From: CAXRBC01 sp041158045
GTDB lineage: Bacteria > Actinomycetota > Acidimicrobiia > Acidimicrobiales > Ilumatobacteraceae
Direction of reading: 5' to 3'
DNA: 9,920 nt
Assembly: GCA_041158045.1 (NCBI GenBank)
Contig: JBEBCD010000073.1
Coordinates: forward strand, 1 to 9,920
Below are positions 1-6,967 of this stretch, one piece after another (position 1 is the stretch's first letter; each line of letters begins with the position of its first letter). A program made the translations under genes and the position numbers. Under the pieces are notes generated by a model. It was not told where the DNA came from, did no database searches, and worked only from the letters and a program-made list of their open reading frames with translations.

Positions 1-1
1 A

Positions 2-286
2 TGCCAGGCGGTCTTTGACGTTCTTGTTGCAGGTGCTAGGTCGGTGACGCTCTTCGGTTTCGACTTCAATCAATCGAGTCTCATTGGCGAGACGCCATGG
101 GAGATGTGCAGAAAGCTCGGCGACCAAGGCATGCTGAACCAGTACCTCTTTCTGCGGCAGCTGTGGACGGCCGGACTCGTCAAAGCGGACGAGACCGGTC
201 GGCGAGCCCTCGCGCTTGGGGTCGAGCACTACGCAGATCGACTCGAAGGCCTCTACGGCGACTGGTCGCTCGGCGGAGATCGATAG
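2..286 (+). CDS. C-terminal part of an unrecognised protein, cut by the window edge
   Basis: This frame is open from the window edge to a TAG at 284-286, giving at least 94 residues. A GTG at 44 could be a start, but the frame is already open upstream of it, so the gene most likely begins outside the window. The visible part contains the hydrophobic stretch SVTLFGFDF followed by a mostly helical, charged tail ending WSLGGDR. A GFDF strand end of this kind occurs in some bacterial glycan-related transferases (sialyltransferase or DUF115-like), but this fragment is too short to assign. By hand count it is about 60% G+C, lower than the neighbouring cys genes, and it uses codons such as ttt, aat and caa that they mostly avoid. 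It ends 50 bases before cysD on the same strand. The frame is fairly certain; the function is unknown. Confidence 0.6.
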   Translation, partial: CQAVFDVLVAGARSVTLFGFDFNQSSLIGETPWEMCRKLGDQGMLNQYLFLRQLWTAGLVKADETGRRALALGVEHYADRLEGLYGDWSLGGDR

Positions 287-323
287 GCATTGATCGCGCC
301 GCGAACGGCGCGGGCGGGAACCG

Positions 324-329
324 TAGGCT
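324..329 (+). promoter_or_regulatory. Candidate -10 box of a leaderless cysD promoter
   Basis: TAGGCT lies exactly 7 bases before the cysD ATG at 337, which would put transcription start at or next to the start codon. Actinobacterial leaderless genes commonly show a TANNNT box at this spacing. No convincing Shine-Dalgarno sequence precedes the ATG (only TCGGGG), which agrees with leaderless translation. No good -35 hexamer is visible 16-19 bases further upstream; a TTGATC at 290-295 is too far away. This is inferred from spacing alone. Confidence 0.4.
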
Positions 330-336
330 GTCGGGG

Positions 337-1233
337 ATGACCACCGCGCTGCGCGGGCTCGTGGACGAGTCGGTGACCATCATCCGCGAGGTGGCGGCCG
401 AGTTCGAGCGGCCCGTGATGCTCTTCTCCGGCGGCAAGGACTCCGTCGTCATGCTCCACCTCGCCGTGCGGGCGTTCGCGCCGGCGCGCGTGCCGTTCCC
501 CGTCATGCACGTCGACACGGGGCACAACTTCGGGGAGGTCATCGAGTTCCGCGACCGCACGGTCGCCGCGCTCGACGTGCGCCTCATCGTGGCGTCGGTG
601 CAGGCGTCGATCGACGCGGGCCGCGTCCAGGACGCGACCGGCCCGCGCGCGAGCCGCAACCCGCTCCAGACCGTGACGCTCCTCGACGCGATCGCCGAGC
701 ACCGGTTCGACGCCGTCTTCGGCGGCGCGCGGCGCGACGAGGAGCGGGCCCGGGCCAAGGAGCGCGTGTACTCGCACCGCGACTCCTTCGGCCAGTGGGA
801 CCCCAAGGCGCAGCGCCCCGAGCTGTGGGGCATCTACAACGGCCGCCACCGCGCGGGCGAGCACTTCCGCATCTTCCCGCTGTCCAACTGGACGGAGCTC
901 GACGTCTGGCGCTTCGTCGCGGACTACGAGGTCGACCTCCCCGGCATCTACTTCGCCCACCGCCGGCCCGTCTTCCGCCGCGACGGCATGTGGATGGCCG
1001 TGTCGCCGCACCTCTCGCCCGAGCCCGGCGAGCCCGTGTCGGAGGAGCTCGTCCGCTTCCGCACGGTCGGCGACGCCACCTGCACCGCCGCGATCGAGTC
1101 CTCGGCGGCCACGGTGGCGCAGGTGATCGCCGAGACGGCCGCCGCCCGCGTCACCGAGCGCGGCGCGACCCGCGCCGACGACCGCATCTCGGAGGCCGGC
1201 ATGGAGGACCGCAAGAAGCAGGGCTACTTCTGA
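337..1233 (+). CDS. cysD: Sulfate adenylyltransferase small (catalytic) subunit CysD
   Basis: CysD is the catalytic subunit of cytosolic ATP sulfurylase. With CysN it makes adenosine 5'-phosphosulfate (APS) and pyrophosphate from sulfate and ATP. The 298-residue product is close to the usual length of about 300. It has the PP-loop SGGKDS at residues 31-36, VDTGHNF at 59-65, the basic GGARRDEERARAKER stretch at 129-143, and the family C-terminal end GMEDRKKQGYF. The ATG at 337 is chosen because the product then begins like other CysD proteins, with the helix ESVTIIREVAAEF just before the PP-loop, and because a TAGGCT box sits 7 bases upstream. The frame stays open further upstream, but that stretch overlaps the previous gene and does not look like CysD. 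The stop overlaps the cysN start (TGATG), implying translational coupling and balanced amounts of the two subunits. Nothing is missing from the active site. Confidence 0.96.
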   Translation: MTTALRGLVDESVTIIREVAAEFERPVMLFSGGKDSVVMLHLAVRAFAPARVPFPVMHVDTGHNFGEVIEFRDRTVAALDVRLIVASVQASIDAGRVQDATGPRASRNPLQTVTLLDAIAEHRFDAVFGGARRDEERARAKERVYSHRDSFGQWDPKAQRPELWGIYNGRHRAGEHFRIFPLSNWTELDVWRFVADYEVDLPGIYFAHRRPVFRRDGMWMAVSPHLSPEPGEPVSEELVRFRTVGDATCTAAIESSAATVAQVIAETAAARVTERGATRADDRISEAGMEDRKKQGYF

Positions 1234-2489
1234 TGCAGCGCCTCCGCTTCGCCACCGTCGGCTCCGTGGACGACGGCAAGTCGACGCTCATCGGTCGCCT
1301 GCTCTACGACTCCAAGAGCATCTTCGAGGACCAGCTCGAGCACATCGAGTCGGTGAGCAAGCGCCGCGGCGACGACTACGTCGACCTCTCGCTGCTCACC
1401 GACGGCCTGCGGGCCGAGCGGGAGCAGGGCATCACGATCGACGTGGCGTACCGCTACTTCGCGACTCCGGCGCGGTCCTTCATCATCGCGGACTGCCCCG
1501 GCCACGTGCAGTACACGCGCAACATGGTGACCGGCGCGTCCAACGTGGACCTCGCCCTCGTGCTCGTCGACGCCCGCGCCGGGGTGGTGGAGCAGACCCG
1601 CCGCCACAGCCTCCTCGTGTCGCTGCTCGGCGTGCCCCACCTCGTCATCTGCGTCAACAAGATGGACCTCGTCGACTGGTCGGCGTCGCGATTCGCCGAG
1701 ATCCGCGAGGAGTTCGAGGGGTTCGCGGCGCGCCTCGACCTGCGCGACGTGTCGTTCCTCCCGATCAGCGCACTCGCGGGCGACAACGTGGTGTCGCGCT
1801 CGGCCAACATGCCGTGGTTCGAGGGACCGACGCTCCTGCACCACCTCGAGCACGTCTACACCGCGAGCGACGACAACCGCATCGACGTGCGGTTCCCCGT
1901 GCAGTACGTGATCCGACCGCAGCGCACCGACCTGCCGGACTACCGCGGCTACGCGGGACGCGTCGCCGGCGGCGTGCTGCAGGTCGGCGACGAGGTCATG
2001 GTCCTGCCGTCGGGCCTCACGACCACGATCACCGGCATCGACTCCCCCGACGGGGCGCTCGAGCGCGCCGAGCCAGGTCGGGCGGTGACCCTCCTGCTCG
2101 CCGACGACCTGTCGATCAGCCGCGGCGACATGATCTGCCGACCCAACAACCGTCCGCGCTCGGCGCAGGAGCTCGAGGCGATGCTGTGCTGGCTCGATGA
2201 CGCCGCGCCGCTCGCCCCGGGCCGCATCTACGCGCTCAAGCACACGACGCGCCAGGCCCGCGCCAAGGTCACGGGCGTCAACTATCGGCTCAACATCTCG
2301 ACGCTGAGCCGCGAGCAGGGCGCGACGAGCCTCGCGATGAACGAGATCGGGCGCGTCGCGCTCCACACCACCGTGCCGCTGCACTACGACGACTACCACC
2401 TCAACCGCACGACGGGATCGTTCATCCTCGTGGACGAGGCGAGCGGCCAGACCTGCGCGGCGGGCATGCTCCTGTCGCCGCGCTCCTGA
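1233..2489 (+). CDS. cysN: Sulfate adenylyltransferase GTPase subunit CysN
   Basis: CysN is the EF-Tu-like GTPase of ATP sulfurylase; GTP hydrolysis drives the unfavourable formation of APS by CysD. The 418-residue product has the P-loop GSVDDGKST at 10-18, the switch region with EREQGITID near 62-70, DCPGH at 87-91 and NKMD at 142-145. These are followed by the beta-barrel domains of translation-factor GTPases (about 210 to the end), which include RGYAGRVAGG and RGDMI. The start is fixed by the P-loop lying close to the N terminus and by the one-base overlap with the cysD stop. Unlike the fused CysNC of Mycobacterium tuberculosis, this protein ends without an APS kinase domain; the kinase is the separate next gene, 11 bases downstream. 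All GTPase motifs look intact. Confidence 0.96.
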   Translation: MQRLRFATVGSVDDGKSTLIGRLLYDSKSIFEDQLEHIESVSKRRGDDYVDLSLLTDGLRAEREQGITIDVAYRYFATPARSFIIADCPGHVQYTRNMVTGASNVDLALVLVDARAGVVEQTRRHSLLVSLLGVPHLVICVNKMDLVDWSASRFAEIREEFEGFAARLDLRDVSFLPISALAGDNVVSRSANMPWFEGPTLLHHLEHVYTASDDNRIDVRFPVQYVIRPQRTDLPDYRGYAGRVAGGVLQVGDEVMVLPSGLTTTITGIDSPDGALERAEPGRAVTLLLADDLSISRGDMICRPNNRPRSAQELEAMLCWLDDAAPLAPGRIYALKHTTRQARAKVTGVNYRLNISTLSREQGATSLAMNEIGRVALHTTVPLHYDDYHLNRTTGSFILVDEASGQTCAAGMLLSPRS

Positions 2490-2500
2490 GCGCCCCGGCG

Positions 2501-3094
2501 ATGACCGGCCCGGTCTGGCACGCGCCGAGCGTGTCGCGCGACGAGCGCCGCGCCGCCCACGGCCTCGACGGCGCCACCGTCTGGCTGACCGGCCTCTCCG
2601 GGTCGGGCAAGTCCACGATCGCCGACGGGCTCGCCCGCACGCTCCTCGACGTCGGTCGGCCCGCGTACGTGCTCGACGCGGACAACCTGCGCCACGGCCT
2701 CAACGCCGACCTCGGCTACTCCGACGAGGACCGCACGGAGAACGTCCGCCGCGTCGCGGCGGTCGCGCGCCTCGTCGCCGACGCGGGGCTCGTCGCGATC
2801 GTGCCGATCATCTCGCCCTTCCGCGCCGGTCGCGACGCGGCCCGCGCCGCCCACGAGGCCGACGGGCTGCGCTTCGTCGAGGTGCACGTCGCCACGCCGC
2901 TCGACGAGTGCGAGCGGCGCGACACCAAGGGCTTCTACGCCCGCGTCCGCGCCGGCGAGATGACCGGCATCTCCGGCCTCGACGCCCCCTACGAGCCCCC
3001 CGCGCGCCCCGACCTCGTCGTCGGGACGGGCGAGTCGCTCGAGGACTCGGTGCGGATGGTCTTCGCCGCGCTCGTCGTGCCGGCCGGGTACTGA
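2501..3094 (+). CDS. cysC: Adenylyl-sulfate kinase CysC (APS kinase)
   Basis: CysC phosphorylates APS at the 3' position with ATP, giving PAPS, the universal sulfuryl donor. The 197-residue product has the normal length for a stand-alone bacterial APS kinase. Visible motifs are the P-loop GLSGSGKST at 31-39, LDADNLRHGLN at 58-68 (many homologues have LDGDN), the DEDRTENVRR segment that follows, IISPFR near 108-113, and the lid segment KGFYARVRAGEM leading to GLDAPYEPP. The ATG at 2501 lies 11 bases after the cysN stop; the 20 or so residues before the first beta strand are usual for the family. No strong ribosome binding site is visible, so translation is probably coupled to cysN. With every motif present it should be an active kinase and not a degenerate domain. 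The next gene, a probable PAPS user, starts 2 bases after its stop. Confidence 0.95.
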   Translation: MTGPVWHAPSVSRDERRAAHGLDGATVWLTGLSGSGKSTIADGLARTLLDVGRPAYVLDADNLRHGLNADLGYSDEDRTENVRRVAAVARLVADAGLVAIVPIISPFRAGRDAARAAHEADGLRFVEVHVATPLDECERRDTKGFYARVRAGEMTGISGLDAPYEPPARPDLVVGTGESLEDSVRMVFAALVVPAGY

Positions 3095-3096
3095 CC

Positions 3097-4056
3097 GTGG
3101 CGCGCCGCGGACAGTTCGCCCTCGCGCCGTACGCCGGGTTCATCCTGGTCGCGCCGCGGATCAAGGTGATGTATTGCCCGACGACCAAGGTGGCCTGCAG
3201 CAGCCTCAAGCTGCTGCTCGCCAAGGCCAACGGCAGCTACGACGCCGCGCGGGTGGAGAAGCTCGTGGGCCCGCACATCGCGCGATCGCAGACGATCCAC
3301 GAGAAGGGGGTCAACGGCCTGCCGAAGCTCGTGGACCTCCCCATGCGCGAGATCGACGAGATCCTCACGTCGCCGGAGTGGCTGCGCGTCTACGCGACCC
3401 GCGACCCCCTCGCACGCGCGTACTCCGCGTGGGAGAACCGCATCTTCTCCCGCGCCCCCGGCACGCCGGACGCCGCGGTCGCCCTGTGTCCCGACGAGAC
3501 GTCCGACGGGCGGATCGACGTCGCCGCGAGCTTCGCGCGATTCGCCCGCGCGATCGCGGAGCACACGGACGAGTTCATGGTCGACCACCACTTCCTGCCG
3601 CAGACCCACATCGTCCAGCCCGACCGCTTCGACTACACCATGCGGGTGCGCGTCGAGGAGCCGGCCGAGATGGCCGCGCTCGTCGCGGAGGTCAACCGCC
3701 GCGCCGGCACGTCGCTCGCCCTCGAGCGCCACAACCAGGGCTTCGGCATCGCCCTCACCGAGGTGTGCGACCAGCACACGGCCAACCGCCTCGCCGCCAC
3801 GTACCGCATGGACCACGAGCGGTTCGGCTACGGGACGCGCACCTTCCCCGCCACCGTCCCGCCGCGACCGCTGGGGCCCGTGGAGGCGAGCCTCCTGCGC
3901 TCCTTCCGCGGCGCGGTCGAGCAGCTCCAGGCCGTGTCGTTCTCCGCGCGGTCGCTCGCGGGCGTGAGGTTCGGCGCGCGCCAGATCTGGAAGTCGCTCG
4001 CGCGTCGCATCACGTGGGGCCGCGCCTACTCCGACCCCTCGCAGGTGCACTGGTGA
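3097..4056 (+). CDS. PAPS-dependent sulfotransferase, carbohydrate (HNK-1/chondroitin, Sulfotransfer_2) type
   Basis: This gene probably transfers the sulfuryl group of PAPS to a hydroxyl of a sugar or other acceptor. The 319-residue product has the 5'-phosphosulfate loop in the form CPTTKVACSSLK at 27-38, as in the family's PKVACTNWK-type loop. The preceding strand (FILVAPRIKVMYC) also matches that family. The 3'-phosphate motif RDPLARAYSAWENR is at 102-115, and DHHFLPQT at 163-170 resembles the family's HWRPQ signature. No signal peptide or clear membrane span is seen, so it is probably cytosolic. The last 40 or so residues are basic and amphipathic (IWKSLARRITWGRAY) and might bind membranes. 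The GTG start at 3097 is chosen because it lies 2 bases after the cysC stop and gives the normal distance to the PAPS loop. Its stop overlaps the mog start (GTGA). Co-transcription with all PAPS-making genes supports the assignment; the acceptor is unknown. Confidence 0.85.
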   Translation: MARRGQFALAPYAGFILVAPRIKVMYCPTTKVACSSLKLLLAKANGSYDAARVEKLVGPHIARSQTIHEKGVNGLPKLVDLPMREIDEILTSPEWLRVYATRDPLARAYSAWENRIFSRAPGTPDAAVALCPDETSDGRIDVAASFARFARAIAEHTDEFMVDHHFLPQTHIVQPDRFDYTMRVRVEEPAEMAALVAEVNRRAGTSLALERHNQGFGIALTEVCDQHTANRLAATYRMDHERFGYGTRTFPATVPPRPLGPVEASLLRSFRGAVEQLQAVSFSARSLAGVRFGARQIWKSLARRITWGRAYSDPSQVHW

Positions 4057-4610
4057 CCGACGCGGCGCGCCGTCCCGCCGACGCCCCCGCCCGCATCGGC
4101 ATCGTCACCGTCTCCGACCGCGCCTCCGCGGGCGTCTACGAGGACCGCGGCGGGCCGGCGATCCGCGAGTGGATGCAGCGCCACGTCGTCTCGCCGTGGG
4201 AGCACGTCGCCCGCGTGATCCCCGACGAGCTCGACGTCGTCGCCGACACGCTCGCCGCGCTCGCCGACGACGAGGGCTGCTGCCTCGTCGTCACCACCGG
4301 CGGCACGGGGCCCGCACCGCGGGACGTGACGCCCGAGGCCACGGAGGCGGTGTGCGAGAAGATGATGCCCGGCTTCGGCGAGCTCATGCGGGCCACGAGC
4401 CTGCGCGTCGTGCCGACCGCGATCCTGTCGCGCCAGACCGCGGGCATCCGCGGCGGCACGCTCTACGTCAACCTGCCGGGCAAGCCCTCCTCCATCGCCG
4501 AGTGCCTCGATGCGGTCATGCCCGCGGTGCCCTACTGCGTCGACCTCATCGGCGGGCCGCGCCTCGAGCTCGGCAACGGCGCGACGGCGTTCCGCCCCAA
4601 GGGCGCCTGA
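4053..4610 (+). CDS. mog: Molybdopterin adenylyltransferase (Mog/MogA)
   Basis: Mog adenylylates molybdopterin with ATP to prepare it for molybdate insertion during molybdenum cofactor synthesis, in the cytosol. The 185-residue product has the MoCF-binding fold from its first strand, GIVTVSDRASAGVYEDRGG at 16-34. TTGGTGPAPRDVTPEAT at 81-97 forms the nucleotide and pterin site, and NLPGKPSSI is at 140-148. The stretch MPGFGELMR with the following VPTAILSRQ and GIRGGTLYVNLPG favours Mog over the related MoaB, which has a similar fold. The GTG start shares four bases (GTGA) with the sulfotransferase stop, and AGGTG at 4042-4046 could serve as a ribosome binding site. No other molybdenum cofactor gene is in the window, so its place at the end of a sulfate activation operon is unexplained. 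It ends 6 bases from a convergent gene. Confidence 0.88.
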   Translation: MTDAARRPADAPARIGIVTVSDRASAGVYEDRGGPAIREWMQRHVVSPWEHVARVIPDELDVVADTLAALADDEGCCLVVTTGGTGPAPRDVTPEATEAVCEKMMPGFGELMRATSLRVVPTAILSRQTAGIRGGTLYVNLPGKPSSIAECLDAVMPAVPYCVDLIGGPRLELGNGATAFRPKGA

Positions 4611-4616
4611 CGCGGC

Positions 4617-5846
4617 CTACTGCTCCTCGTACGGCTGGCCGGCGGCCTTCGGCGCGCGACTCGCGCCGATGAAGCCGGCGACGACCACGAGCGTCACCAC
4701 GTACGGCGCCATGAGCAGGAACTCGCTCGGGATGCCGGTGTCGAAGTTGCCGATCTTGAGCCGCACGGCCTCCGCGAGCGCGAAGACGAGCGCACCGCAG
4801 AACGCGCCGACGGGGTGCCAGCGCCCGAAGATCACGGCCGCGAGCGCGATGAAGCCGCGGCCGCCCGTGATGTTCTGGTCGAATCGCCCGACGGTGCCGA
4901 TCGGCCACCACGCGCCGCCGAAGCCCGCGACGCCGCCCGCGAGCAGCAGGTTGCGGTACCGCAGCCGCAGCACGTCGACGCCGAGCGTGCCCGCCGCCTT
5001 GGGGTACTCGCCGATCGCACGGGTGCGCAGCCCCCACCGCGTGCGGTAGAGCGCCCACGTGAGTAGCGCGACCGCCACGAAGGAGGCGTAGACGAAGACC
5101 GTCTGCACGAAGAGGATCTCGCCGAGGAACGGGACGTCGGCGAGCAGCGGGATGCGGATCGGCATCACCGGCGAGAGGCCGTTGAAGTCGGGGTTGGGCA
5201 CGAGGACGCGGAACGACACGAACGAGGTGATGCCGAGGGCGAAGAAGTTGATCGCGAAGCCGACGATCACCTGGTCGACCCGGTAGCGGATCGAGAGCAC
5301 CGCCAGCACCGCCGCGAGCGCGACTCCGGTGCCGATGCCGACCGCCGTGCCGACCCAGAGGTTCACCAGCGAGCCCGCGATGGCGCTGGTGCACGCCGCA
5401 CCGAGGAGCATGCCCTCGATCGAGATGTTGATGACGCCACTGCGCTCGCTGAGGATGCCGCCGAGCGCGCCGAGCGTGATGGGCACGCTGCGGCTCACCG
5501 TGTCCTGGAGCATGCCGACGAAGCTGAAGGACTCCCCCGACGCCGCCCACGACAGGAACGACATGAAGAAGGCCGCCGTCGCGAGCGCGAGCACCACGTT
5601 GGATGCGCGGCCGAAGCCGCGCACCAGCTGCACGGCGGCGAGCGCCACCAGCAGCACGCCGAGCAGCCAGCCGAAGCGCTCGGCGGGCAGCGCGAACGAC
5701 CCGGTCTCCGACACCTTGAACGTCGCGTCCCCCGCGCGCCGCGTGAAGATGAGCATCGTCACGGCCGCGAGCACGAGGTAGGCGATCCCCACGTTGCGCG
5801 CGCGGCGGCGCTGCTCCGCCGAGACGACGACGCCGGCGGCGTTCAT
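4617..5846 (-). CDS. ABC transporter permease, nucleoside type (second permease, NupQ-like)
   Basis: This is an inner-membrane permease of the BPD_transp_2 family, one of two that form the channel of the BMP-type importer. The 409-residue product carries the hallmark GGILSERSGVINISIEGM at 129-146, followed by repeated hydrophobic helices. These include VDQVIVGFAINFFALGITSF and, near the C terminus, NITGGRGFIALAAVIFGRW. The family core starts near residue 110. Ahead of it is an extension with about three further hydrophobic segments (about 19-34, 59-76 and 83-101). Family members often have short N termini, but extended forms are also known. The start ATG at 5846 overlaps the stop of the first permease (ATGA), so translation is likely coupled. 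It is the last gene of the operon. None of the nucleoside catabolism genes that often follow such permeases (cytidine deaminase, phosphorylases) is present. Confidence 0.93.
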   Translation of the reverse strand: MNAAGVVVSAEQRRRARNVGIAYLVLAAVTMLIFTRRAGDATFKVSETGSFALPAERFGWLLGVLLVALAAVQLVRGFGRASNVVLALATAAFFMSFLSWAASGESFSFVGMLQDTVSRSVPITLGALGGILSERSGVINISIEGMLLGAACTSAIAGSLVNLWVGTAVGIGTGVALAAVLAVLSIRYRVDQVIVGFAINFFALGITSFVSFRVLVPNPDFNGLSPVMPIRIPLLADVPFLGEILFVQTVFVYASFVAVALLTWALYRTRWGLRTRAIGEYPKAAGTLGVDVLRLRYRNLLLAGGVAGFGGAWWPIGTVGRFDQNITGGRGFIALAAVIFGRWHPVGAFCGALVFALAEAVRLKIGNFDTGIPSEFLLMAPYVVTLVVVAGFIGASRAPKAAGQPYEEQ

Positions 5847-6967
5847 CCGCCCCACCCCCGGAAGGTCTGGCCGAAGCTCTGGGCCTCGCCCTTCAGCCGG
5901 TACATCGCCTTCACCAGCAGCGGTGCCGCGATGAACATCACGATGAGCGACCGCAGCACGATGATGAGGTCGATCGGCACGTCGGTGTTGACCTGCATCT
6001 GCCGGCCACCCGCCTGGAGCGCACCGAAGAGGATCGCGGAGACGGCCGTGCCGATCGGCGTCGAGCGTCCGAGCAGCGCGACGGCGATCGCGTCGAAGCC
6101 GATGTCGCCCGCGAGGCTGGAGGACGCGAAGCCGTAGAGGCCGAGCACCTCCGAGGCGCCCGCGAGGCCGGCGAACGCACCCGCGAGCGTCATCGCGACG
6201 ACCATCAGGCTGCGCGTGCGCATGCCCGCGTAGCGCGCGGCCTCCTGGTTGAGTCCCGTCGCGCGCAGCTCGAAGCCCGTCGTCGTCCGGTTGAGCAACC
6301 ACCAGAAGACGCCGACGCACGCGAGCGCGACGACGAACCCGAGGTGCGCCTGCAGGTCGATGCGCTTCCCCATGAACCAGAAGAGGCGCGGCAGCTTGGC
6401 ATCCTCGTCGATGAGCTTGGAGATCGCGTCGTCGCGACCCTCGCGCTTGAACAGCTCGGTCTTCAGTAGCCACAGCGTGAGGAACCCGGCGACGCTGTTC
6501 AGCATGATCGTCGTGATCACCTCGTGGGCGCCGGTGCGGGCCTTCAGCACCCCGGGGATCGCCCCGTAGACGGCCCCGCCGAGCGCGCCCGCGAGGAGCG
6601 CGAGCGCGACGTGCAGGGGGCCCGGCACGTCGAGGGCGAAGCCGACCCACAGCCCCGTCATGCCGCCCGCCAGCATCTGGCCGGTCGCGCCGATGTTGAA
6701 GAGCCCCGCCTTGAACGCGACGGACACCGCGAGCCCCGCGAGCATGAGCGGCGTCGCGCCCGTGATCGTCGCCGAGATCGCGCGGAGGCTGCCGAACGAG
6801 CCCTTGAAGAGCGACCAGTACGCGAGGCGCAGCGTGTCGAGCGCGGTGAGCACGTCGCCCTCCCGCAGCGCGGCGATGTCGGTGATGACGATGATGAACG
6901 CGCTGACGAAGAGCGCGGCCACCACGGCGAGCGCCGTGTAGCGCAGGGACTTGAGGGTCTCGTTCAT
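5843..6967 (-). CDS. ABC transporter permease, nucleoside type (first permease, NupP-like)
   Basis: This is the first of two BPD_transp_2 permeases in the importer and would pair with the other to form the transmembrane path. The 374-residue product starts with a short cytoplasmic end and a hydrophobic helix at about 10-29. The family core follows: PLMLAGLAVSVAFKAGLFN, continuing to IGATGQM, at 73-98. Next come a helix with ARTGAHEVITTIMLNSV and a cytoplasmic loop near ATGLNQEAARYAGM, which is the probable contact with the ATPase. GDIGFDAIAVALLGRSTPIG completes the set of conserved segments. The loop LFKREGRDDAISKLIDEDAK is the only long charged insert. The start (6967) overlaps the ATPase stop and the stop overlaps the next permease start, both as ATGA. 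This points to one transcript and coupled translation for the membrane complex. Length and motifs are normal for the family. Confidence 0.94.
   Translation of the reverse strand: MNETLKSLRYTALAVVAALFVSAFIIVITDIAALREGDVLTALDTLRLAYWSLFKGSFGSLRAISATITGATPLMLAGLAVSVAFKAGLFNIGATGQMLAGGMTGLWVGFALDVPGPLHVALALLAGALGGAVYGAIPGVLKARTGAHEVITTIMLNSVAGFLTLWLLKTELFKREGRDDAISKLIDEDAKLPRLFWFMGKRIDLQAHLGFVVALACVGVFWWLLNRTTTGFELRATGLNQEAARYAGMRTRSLMVVAMTLAGAFAGLAGASEVLGLYGFASSSLAGDIGFDAIAVALLGRSTPIGTAVSAILFGALQAGGRQMQVNTDVPIDLIIVLRSLIVMFIAAPLLVKAMYRLKGEAQSFGQTFRGWGG

Noticed and set aside
290..295. TTGATC as a -35 box for cysD
   Set aside because: It is 28 bases from the TAGGCT box, too far for a normal promoter, and no other -10 lies at 16-19 bases.
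97..336. Upstream extension of the cysD reading frame
   Set aside because: It overlaps the preceding gene in another frame, is rich in Arg like a shadow frame, and CysD homology begins at the ATG at 337.
1224..2399. Long minus-strand open frame (391 codons) opposite cysN
   Set aside because: Same GC-driven shadow effect; cysN carries all GTPase motifs on the other strand.
2989..4050. Minus-strand open frame (353 codons) opposite the sulfotransferase
   Set aside because: Composition is shadow-like (Arg, Glu, Val, His), with no recognisable motif, and the plus-strand product has both PAPS motifs.
4649..4669. 8-bp inverted repeat near the 3' end of the second permease as a terminator
   Set aside because: No T-run follows on either strand and it lies in coding sequence; kept only as a possibility for the mog transcript.
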